Below, piece after piece: positions 8,213 through 14,434 of a stretch of DNA of 14,434 nucleotides; the stretch's first letter is position 1; each line of letters opens with the position of its first letter. The notes under the pieces are model-generated. The model did no database searches. It was given only the letters and a program-made list of their open reading frames with translations, and had not been told where the DNA came from. This DNA comes from Isotricha intestinalis. Taxonomy: Eukaryota > Ciliophora > Litostomatea > Vestibuliferida > Isotrichidae. The stretch covers positions 1 to 14,434 of the forward strand of contig JAJJLU010000907.1 of the NCBI GenBank assembly GCA_023807065.1, written 5' to 3'. Made by a program: the position numbers and the translations under genes.

Positions 8213-8760
8213 TTATTAACGATTTAAAGATAATTGTAATCATTTTCTTTTATCAGAAGCAAAAAATATTTCAGAAAAAGTATTTTAATTTTTTAATGAT
8301 AATATTAATTCTCAACTTGAAGGAAAATATCCTGTTCGGATATATATAATTAATTTTTTGATTTACGAAATAGTTTAATTGATAGTTTTTGTAAAAATAT
8401 TAGATACTTTATCAAGTGAACAAATTGGGACATATGTTTTAAAGTTATTTAGTAGAATGAAAGATGAAATAGAAATTATTTTATTACAGAAAAATAATAT
8501 TAACCAATTAATTCAAATTAAATCTTTTAAAAATTGAAGAGTCAAAAATTGATTTTTAAATTTATCAAATTTAATTCAAAATGCAATTTATTAATTCTCT
8601 GAAATTGAAAATTCAAATATTATACTAGAAAATTATACTATCTTTATGTTCATTATTATAAATTAAAAAAAAAAATTAAATAATTAATTAGAAAAAATTT
8701 GATAATTCAATACTAGAAAACAGTAATGAAAGAATGAAAGAATTATTAGAAAGATAAAAT
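8213..8760 (+). pseudogene. Decayed gene with TAA and TGA breaks
   Basis: The plus strand reads FKDNCNHFLLSEAKNISEKV, then NDNINSQLEGKYPVR. After a messy stretch with competing frames (about 8340-8395), it reads ILDTLSSEQIGTYVLKLFSR and MKDEIEIILLQKNNINQLIQ, all in the original frame, followed by TGA, RVKN, TGA, FLNLSNLIQNAIY, TAA, FSEIENSNIILENYTIF. A later piece, DNSILENSNERMKELLER (about 8700-8755), is in another frame. Breaks are TAA and TGA. The composition is that of a helical, ordinary cytoplasmic protein, but I cannot assign a family. The 120 bases before it, back to the secreted-protein stop, are plain A/T. Confidence 0.45.
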
Positions 8761-8880
8761 TTTTTTAAATTCAATATTCAAGAATCTAATTTTTAAATTA
8801 TAATGAAAAAAAATACTTTCTAATGATATATATGAATCGAGTTTATTTAATTTGAATTAATGAAATTAAAAGAATTAAAC

Positions 8881-9050
8881 ATATTATTAGTTTGGTTCAT
8901 AATTAATTTCAGTTTTATTTTCAATATTATTAAATTCCTTTGAACTATCATAAAGAACACCATTTGATTTCTAAGTTCTTTATTTTTTGTTTGGTGATTG
9001 TAAAAGAAAAAAATACATTATAAATTCATTTAAATAATTGTGAATGATTG
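8881..9050 (-). pseudogene. Small minus-strand coding fossil
   Basis: The minus strand reads QSPNKK, TAA, RT, TAG, KSNGVLYDSSKEFNNIENK, TEINYEPN, TAA TAA in one frame between about 8998 and 8888. The composition is hydrophilic and protein-like, but the segment is short, so the call is weak. The rest of 8761-9310 is low-complexity A/T with no gene seen. Confidence 0.28.
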
Positions 9051-9310
9051 AAAAATAAAAAGTTTAATTATGAAAGTTTTTTTCAATAGAAGTCAATAAA
9101 GAAAAATTATAATATTTAATTTAATAAAACAATTATTAAACAAAGTTAAAATATAAAAAATATAAAATACAAAATCAAAAAGAATAAGATATTTCACTAA
9201 TATATTCCAGTATATATTAAAAGAAAGAAAAATAAATTTTAAAAATATAACTAAATTCATTTAAGTGAATTTAGGAAAAAACCTTAAAAATATTTAAATA
9301 TTAAATCTTT

Positions 9311-10864
9311 TTATATTTTTAATTTATAAATTTTTTGTTTACCATTATTACTTTTATTATTATTATTATTTATAAGATTATTATTACTTTTATTTATATT
9401 CATTGTACTTTCTCTTTCAATTTTTTTATCTTTCATATCTTTAGTTTCACTTAATAAATCATATTGTTCTTTTATTCTTCTATCAGAACAAATTTTTAAA
9501 AATTTATCTTGTAATGACTTATGATTTTTTTGTAAATTTTGAATTGTATTATCTTTAGATTCAATAATATTTTTTAAATTTTGAATATAATTCATTATAT
9601 TTGGTAAACCTTCATTTTCTACATTTATATTTAAATTTTTCATATTTTCAATTTGAGATTTTTGAACTTTTACAATATTCATTAATTGAAGAGCATAATT
9701 TTCATTTTGTTTTATTTCTTCATTTTTATTTTTTAAAATATTTTCTATTTTATTTACTTTATTTCCTAATTGATTTACTTTTTCTTCTTGTTTTAAAATT
9801 ATATTTTCTAAATCAATTTTTGCTTTTTGAGTAAATGAATATTCTTCTAAAATATTATTCATTTTTTCTTTTAATTCTTGTATTTTAAATTCTTTATCAT
9901 TTATTAATTTAGAATTATCTTCATTTACTTTTAAATATGCTTTTTCTTTTTTTTTAAATTCTTCAATAAGTTCTTTTTTTATTTCTTCTATTTTTAATGT
10001 ATTATTATTATTTATTTTTATTATTTCTTTTTTGTTGTTTTCTTTTAATAAATTTATTTCTTCTTCTGAATATTTTTTTTCTTGATTTTTATTTATTTGT
10101 TCTTTTAAATTTTTATAATCTTCAAATAATTTATTAAATTTATCATTTAATTTATTATTTTCTTCTTTTAAATTTTTGTGGTTTTCAGATAATTTATTAA
10201 ATTTATCATTTAATTTATTATTTTCTTCTTTTATATTATCATAATCTTCTTTAATTTTTGTTGTTTCTTCTTTTATTTTATTATTTTCTTCATTTAATTT
10301 ATCATATAATTGTTTAGAAATTATTTCTTCTTTTTTTTCTTCAGTTTTATTAATTTTTAATTTTTCATTTTCTTCTTTTAATTCTTTAATAATTGATTCT
10401 TTTGAATTATTATCTTTTTCTAATTTTAATAATCTATCATTTGAATTATATAATTTTAATTCTAAATCTGTAGTTTTCTTTTTTAATTTTTCAAATTCTA
10501 ATTTATATTTATTTTCTAATTCTTCTTCTTTTTTTTTAATATCTATTGGAGTTTTATCATCTAATTCTTTTTTTAATTTTTCTATTTCATTTAATTTAGA
10601 TAAATTTTGTTCATTTAATTTATTTATTTCATTATCTTTTTGTATTTGTAATTTTTTCAAATCATCTATTATATTATTTGAAGATAATAACTCTGAAATT
10701 TGTTTGTCTTTATTTTCTAATAATTCAATTAAATTTTTTAATTTATTTGGTAAATCTAAAAAAACATTATTTAAATCTTGTTCTTTTGTTTCTATTAAAT
10801 TATTTATTATTTTAATTGTATCATTTTGAGACTATAATAAATATAAATATATATTGTTTACCAT
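9311..10864 (-). CDS. Long coiled-coil protein, one 30-nt intron after the start codon
   Basis: The frame is open from 10831 to the TAA at 9311, but it has no Met near its 5' end. Joining the ATG at 10864-10862 to 10831 through a 30-nt GTAAAC..TTATAG segment (10861-10832) gives a 507-residue protein beginning M-SQNDTIKIINN. Without splicing the ATG runs into that TAG. Residues from about 20 to 440 are almost pure Lys/Glu/Asn/Leu heptad-type coiled coil with very few prolines, including a 21-residue tandem duplication (EENNKLNDKFNKL). The C-terminal 60 residues are Asn/Lys rich and basic (KSNNNLINNNNNKSNN, ending QKIYKLKI). No motor, head or membrane domain is visible. A cytoskeletal, basal-body or tethering role is typical of such proteins but not shown. 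It is divergent from the CID gene, sharing a 225-bp A/T-rich upstream region. Confidence 0.8.
10128..10253 (-). repeat. 63-bp tandem duplication in coiled-coil gene
   Basis: The stretch starting AATTTATTAAATTTATC on the plus strand occurs at 10128 and again at 10191, a 63-bp period, with the first 43 bases identical. It encodes a duplicated 21-residue unit (three heptads), so the heptad register is kept. Confidence 0.75.
10832..10861 (-). other. 30-nt spliceosomal intron directly after ATG
   Basis: The segment begins GTAAAC and ends TTATAG on the minus strand, is entirely A/T apart from the border bases and one C, and separates the only usable ATG from a long open frame. Its length is a multiple of three, but it contains an in-frame TAG, so retention would end translation after ten codons. 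Confidence 0.65.
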
Positions 10865-11089
10865 TTTTTTAATTTCTGTTTTTTTTTATTTATTTATTTT
10901 CATTTAAATAAATAAACAAATAATAAATATATTATATTAAATATTATTGAAATTCAAAAAAAAAAAATTAAAAAAAAAATAATGAATAAATTTAAATATT
11001 TGTCCCCTACAAATTTTTTATTATTCTCTTTAAATTGAAAAAACCAAAAATAAAAAAATATAAAAAACAAAAAAACAGAATTAGGAAAA
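10865..11089. promoter_or_regulatory. Shared upstream region of divergent genes
   Basis: These 225 bases separate the starts of the coiled-coil gene (minus) and the CID gene (plus) and must carry both promoters. They are A/T runs, with one short G/C-containing island, TTTGTCCCCTACAAA at 11000-11014, whose outer TTTGT/ACAAA bases form a small palindrome. No recognised promoter motif can be assigned. Confidence 0.4.
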
Positions 11090-12058
11090 ATGGAATTAGA
11101 AGAAATAAATACTTCCATAAGAAAACCAAATAATAATTTTGCAGAAGAAATATTTGAAAACCAAAATTATCAAATAGAATTTTTAAGAGAAAAAATAAAA
11201 TTATTAGATACAACTCAATATAAAATAGAAGGAACTTCATTAGAAATAATAAATCAAATTTATCAAAAACCAGAATTACTAAAAAATATAATAAGAATGA
11301 TTTCAGAAGAATTAAAAAAAGATTATTTAGAACGAATACCTTTTTTATATTTAATGAGTGATATTTTTAATAGATGGAAAAATGATTTTGATTTAAAGAA
11401 AACTTCAATTAAATTACCTGAAGAAATTTTTAAAGAAATTATTGATATATTACAATTTATTTCAAGAAGTATTGATTCAAGAACTCAAAATGAAATAGAA
11501 AATATTTTAAATATTTGGGAAGGAAAAAAAATATATTCTAATAAAGAAATTAAAATAATTAAATTTTGTATTTCTTTAGTTTTAGAACCTCAATTTTCTA
11601 TGAATGAAGATGAAAATAAAATTTTATTTGATTTAATTTCTACTAATATTTATAATATTGATAAAGAAATTATTAATTATTCTAATGAAATGGATGCTAT
11701 AAATAGTGGAAATAATGATAATATCGGTCAACACAAATATAATTTTTTAAAAATGAGTAAAGATTTTATTAGTAATCAAATGAATATTTTTAATACTTAT
11801 CTTAAGTATATTAATATTATTGATTCTATTTTAGATAAAATTGATAATTTTAAAAAGAATAATAATAATAAAAGATTTAATAATTTCAATAATAATTTTA
11901 ATAACAATCTTAATAATAATTTTAATAATAATTTAAATAATAATTTCAATAATAATTTTAATAATAATTTTAATAACAATTTAAATAATAATTTAAATAA
12001 TAATTTCAATAATAATTTTAATAATAATTTTAATAACAATTTAAATAATAATTTTTAA
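11090..12058 (+). CDS. CID/RPR-domain protein with Asn-rich tail
   Basis: A 322-residue protein. Residues about 45-165 match the RNA polymerase II CTD-interacting (CID, RPR) fold in pattern: ELLKNIIRMISEELKK, then the signature ERIPFLYLMSDIFNRWKN (compare KLPLLYLIDSI in the family), a helix IIDILQFISRSIDSRTQNEI, and the closing ILNIWEGKKIYS (compare LLxIWEERxVF). Such proteins (Pcf11, Nrd1, Rtt103, RPRD/SCAF types) bind phosphorylated CTD and act in 3'-end processing or termination. A second helical part (180-255) follows. From about 258 to the end the protein is nearly all (Asn)3-Phe/Leu units encoded by a 60-bp repeat. No RNA-binding domain is seen, so it most resembles the short Rtt103/RPRD class. 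A nuclear location is inferred. Start: ATG at 11090, the first in frame. Its 3' end faces the small minus-strand gene 94 bases away. Confidence 0.75.
   Translation: MELEEINTSIRKPNNNFAEEIFENQNYQIEFLREKIKLLDTTQYKIEGTSLEIINQIYQKPELLKNIIRMISEELKKDYLERIPFLYLMSDIFNRWKNDFDLKKTSIKLPEEIFKEIIDILQFISRSIDSRTQNEIENILNIWEGKKIYSNKEIKIIKFCISLVLEPQFSMNEDENKILFDLISTNIYNIDKEIINYSNEMDAINSGNNDNIGQHKYNFLKMSKDFISNQMNIFNTYLKYINIIDSILDKIDNFKKNNNNKRFNNFNNNFNNNLNNNFNNNLNNNFNNNFNNNFNNNLNNNLNNNFNNNFNNNFNNNLNNNF
11881..12054 (+). repeat. 60-bp tandem repeat encoding Asn-rich tail
   Basis: Three copies start at 11881, 11941 and 12001. The second and third are identical over 54 consecutive bases (11941-11994 and 12001-12054); the first differs at several positions. 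Each 60-bp unit is itself made of 12-bp Asn-Asn-Asn-Phe/Leu modules, so the structure is hierarchical. Confidence 0.9.
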
Positions 12059-12152
12059 TTATATGCTTTTTGAAAATAAATTAAAATTTAATTTTTTTGT
12101 TCCTTTTTATTACTTTTTTATTTATTTTACTTTTATTCAAATTTTATAAAAA

Positions 12153-12341
12153 TTAAATTTCTTTTATTGTTTTAACTTCTTTATCAATATTATTATTTCT
12201 TTTTTGGAAAAAATTATCCATTAAACTTTTATCAATTTGATTAGAAGAAAGTTCTTCAAGAACAGTAAAATTGTCAAATTGAATTAAATTTTCAGGAATT
12301 GTTTTTAAAAAATCTTCAAAAATTTTATTATCAGTATTCAT
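12153..12341 (-). CDS. Possible small hypothetical protein, 62 residues
   Basis: The frame runs from ATG at 12341 to TAA at 12153 and gives an acidic, mixed-composition peptide: MNTDNKIFEDFLKTIPENL, then FDNFTVLEELSSNQIDKSL, ending NIDKEVKTIKEI. Unlike chance frames in this A/T background, it is not Phe/Leu/Lys-only; it has Thr, Ser, Pro, Gln and Asp in a helix-like spacing. The flanks on both sides drop abruptly to A/T runs, and the spacing fits compact gene packing (149 bases from the kinase stop upstream, 94 bases to the CID gene stop). No signal peptide, membrane segment or recognised domain is present. It could be a real small gene or a last exon; there is no functional clue. Confidence 0.5.
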   Translation of the reverse strand: MNTDNKIFEDFLKTIPENLIQFDNFTVLEELSSNQIDKSLMDNFFQKRNNNIDKEVKTIKEI

Positions 12342-12490
12342 TTTTAATTAAAAAAAAAAAATTATTTTTTTAATATAATTTAACTTATAATATATCTATT
12401 AACAAACAAAATAATAATAACAATTGTTATGTAATATCTTAAAAAAAATTTATAATTACCAATATTTCTAATAAAAACAAAAATATCATA

Positions 12491-14171
12491 TTAAATATTT
12501 TTTTTTATTTTAGAACCATATTTCATTAAAGAAGGACTGAAACTTTTTTTTGAAAGATGTAAAAAATTATTTAATTTAAAAGATTTATTTTTAACTGTTC
12601 GTATACTATTATTGTCCATCAATAATTCTTCATTATTATTTGTTTTAAAATAAGAATTTTTATTGAAATGATTAATTAAAGAACTATTTCTTCCATTCGT
12701 AAAAAATAATTTACTCTTATTTTTTTTAATTTGAATTTTTTTTTCATTATTATTAAAAATTTTATATTTTATAAAAGGAACTTCAGATTTTTTAATAGGA
12801 CATAAATTTATTTTTTTAATTGAATTTGATTTATTTAAATTTATTATTTCTGGAAAAGTTTCTTGACTAAAACTTTTTTTCTTTTTATAAGAAAATAAAT
12901 GAATTCTCACTTTTCTTCCAGTACTTTTATCAAAAGGACTTTTTAAATTATTTCTTAGATAATTATCATTATTTTTATTAATCATATTTTTATTTGAATT
13001 AATAAAAAGATTAAAGAACATTGTAACTGAAATCATACTTTTAAAATTTTTTAATTTATCAATTTTTTCTAAATTTTCAAAAAGACTTAAAGGAATTTTT
13101 TCATTATTAATATTTCTTTGAATCCAAGGATGTTTTAAACCTTTATTAGCATTATATCTAAAACTTTGTTGAAACTTACATAATTTCATAAATAAATTTC
13201 TAGCTAAATTAGGGAAAAAAAAAGGGAAATTCCAATTTTGAAAATTAAGTATTTTATCAATATATTGTTTTTTATTAATATTATAATAATAAAAAGGATG
13301 TTGGCCTCCACTTTCTAAAATATATAAAATAATACCACAAGAAAAAATATCAGTTAAATTATCATAATATTTTTCCTTTATCATTTCAGGAGACATATAA
13401 ATTAATGTTCCACATTTTTCACTATAATAATTAATTTTATCAGAAATACCAAAATCACATATAATTAAACTATTTAAATCATTTGGTTTTTTAAACATTA
13501 TATTTTCTGGTTTTAAATCTCTATGAACAATTCCCATTTTATGCATATAATTTAATCCTTCTAATATATTCTTTATTATTATTGAACTTTCTTCATCTTT
13601 TATAAAATAATTATTTCTTGTTCTTTAATTGATATCTATTTATTATAAAATCTTTTAATGATCCTCCTTCCATTAAATCCATTATTAATATTAAATAATT
13701 TTCTAAATTTATTACTTCTTGTAATTTTATTATTCTTGGATGATTTAAATATTTAATTATTTTTTCTTCTTGTTTTATTTTTGAATTAAAAGATAGTTTC
13801 TTTATTATTTTCGCTGCAAAAATTTCTCCTGTTGATTTTTTCTTCACTGATATTACTAAACCAAATGATCCTTGACCTATAAAATTTAATGGTTGATATA
13901 AATCTATAAAATTTAATTTGTGACTTATTTTTAATTGTTCTATTTTTATGTTAAAATGATTTTTATTTAGTTGATTATATAATTCTTCTTCTGATTCTTT
14001 ATCTTTTGTTGTTGCTAATGTTTTTTCTTTTTCATTATTTTTTATTTCATTATAATATATAAATTTCTCTTCTTCTGTTTTTGGAATTGTTATTGAATGA
14101 GATAAATAAGTTTTTAAATTTATTTGATCAAAAACAGAATCTTTAGTATAGGATTTTTTGGTATTTATCAT
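12491..14171 (-). CDS. CAMK-like Ser/Thr protein kinase, +1 frameshift in the middle
   Basis: Two minus-strand frames form one kinase. The first (14171-13611, 186 residues) has an acidic leader, then the N-lobe: GQGSFG glycine loop (99-104), AAKIIK with K121, the helix-C EEKIIKYL, and MDLMEGGSLKDFI at the hinge. It stops at TAA 13613-13611. In the +1 frame translation continues NNYFIKDEESSIIIKNILEG, then HRDLKPEN, CDFG, a T-loop ending in MSPEM, FSCGIILYIL and HPWI. All catalytic residues are present. After the kinase domain, LEKIDKLKNFKSMISVTMFF sits where CAMK/CDPK autoinhibitory helices lie, but no EF-hands follow; the remaining 160 residues are basic and Ser/Asn rich. No GT..AG intron lies at the break. 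A separate second product starting at the Met at 13546 would lack the N-lobe. Start: ATG at 14171, 246 bases from the telomere-like end. Confidence 0.8.
13608..13616 (-). other. Frameshift point AAA-TAA-TTA in the kinase
   Basis: On the minus strand the first frame ends AAC AAG AAA TAA (TAA at 13613-13611). Skipping one T gives AAA, then AAT TAT TTT, which restores the kinase reading frame. The two frames overlap only between an upstream TAA of the second frame and this stop, so the shift must fall in the 11 bases AGAACAAGAAA or at the stop itself. AAA-TAA is the sequence known for +1 programmed frameshifting in Euplotes. Confidence 0.6.
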
Positions 14172-14417
14172 TTTTAATATAATATTTTTATTAAATAATT
14201 ATTTTATTTTTTAATTTTAAAATATTTATAAAATCTATTTTGCTCAATTTTATTCTTATTTATTCTTTATTTGTTTTTTTATACTTATCATATTTATTTT
14301 ATGAAATGATTGTATAATTTTTACTATCGTTAATAACTTTAAATATAAGATAATTTTTTTTTCATAAATTTAATTTTACGAAATAAATTTTTTTTAAATA
14401 TCAACTTTATATAAAAT
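14172..14417. other. Subtelomeric non-coding spacer
   Basis: 246 bases of A/T-rich DNA between the kinase start and the telomere-like repeats. No gene is seen; it must hold the kinase promoter. Confidence 0.5.
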
Positions 14418-14434
14418 GGGGATTGGGGATTGGG
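14418..14434 (+). repeat. Telomere-like (GGGGATT)2GGG at the window end
   Basis: The last 17 bases are GGGGATTGGGGATTGGG, directly after plain A/T DNA. G-rich strand 3'-terminal orientation is what a right chromosome end shows. The unit resembles ciliate telomeres (GGGGTT, GGGGTTTT) with an A inserted. The window stops here, so the number of repeats is unknown. Confidence 0.75.

Noticed and set aside
8346..8385. GTTCGG..AAATAG as a 40-nt intron in the fossil
   Set aside because: Removing it leads into TGA TAG in the next exon, and the 5' border is poor, so it does not repair the frame.
9601..9834. Plus-strand Phe/Leu-rich frame resembling a membrane protein
   Set aside because: Opposite-strand shadow of the coiled-coil gene; Glu/Lys codons read backwards give Phe/Leu.
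11797..12039. Minus-strand Leu/Lys-rich frame
   Set aside because: It is the exact complement of the Asn-rich repeat tail of the CID gene; its LLLKLLLK pattern is a shadow.
11881..12054. CRISPR-like or satellite array
   Set aside because: The repeats are contiguous, in frame and protein-coding, with no unique spacers.
1..14434. UAR=Gln code for the whole window
   Set aside because: The intact genes use CAA only, contain no internal TAA/TAG, and stop at TAA close to where their domains or repeats end. Reading through gives A/T-run peptide without coding character. The idea is kept only for the fossils.
1..14434. tRNA, rRNA or bacterial-style operon signals
   Set aside because: No T-loop GGTTCRA-like box with a matching acceptor stem was found, and no Shine-Dalgarno spacing; gene structure is eukaryotic.

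Overview
The window reads as nuclear DNA of an extremely AT-rich protist, most likely a ciliate. Reasons: A/T-saturated intergenic DNA, short intergenic gaps, a 30-nt GT..AG intron, eukaryotic kinase and RNA-polymerase CTD-interacting folds, BspA-like leucine-rich repeats of the kind common in ciliates and other protists, and a G-rich telomere-like end, (GGGGATT)2GGG, at the last bases. The intact genes use the standard code: Gln is CAA and every reading frame closes with TAA. A litostome (rumen-type) ciliate would fit, but this is inference; I cannot name a genus.

Layout. 1-1080 holds a decayed minus-strand coding region full of TAA/TAG. 1521-3251 (+) encodes a pseudokinase / B-box zinc finger / BspA-LRR fusion. 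3252-4613 holds nothing I can call. 4614-5657 (+) encodes an AT-hook-like basic protein of a family I associate with ciliates. 5658-7085 holds an 11-bp inverted repeat and two gene fossils, one on each strand. At 7086-7109 a short G-rich telomere-like tract meets its C-rich complement, in the orientation expected of two chromosome ends joined tail to tail. 7315-8091 (+) encodes a secreted protein with a glycine zipper. 8213-9050 holds more fossil coding DNA. 10864-9311 (-) encodes a long coiled-coil protein whose only in-frame Met is joined by a 30-nt intron. 11090-12058 (+), divergent from it, encodes a CID/RPR-domain protein with an Asn-rich tail made of 60-bp repeats. 12341-12153 (-) is a possible 62-residue gene. 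14171-12491 (-) encodes a CAMK-like Ser/Thr kinase interrupted by one +1 frameshift exactly at AAA-TAA. Telomere-like repeats close the window.

The genes do not form one pathway. If 7086-7109 is a true fusion point, or an assembly join, then 7096-14434 would be a complete chromosome of about 7.3 kb carrying five genes, with 0.2-0.25 kb of non-coding DNA at each end. The main points of interest are that junction, the frameshifted but otherwise catalytically complete kinase, the pseudokinase/B-box/BspA architecture, and the fossil frames, whose stops fall where Gln (TAA/TAG) or Trp (TGA) would be reasonable.
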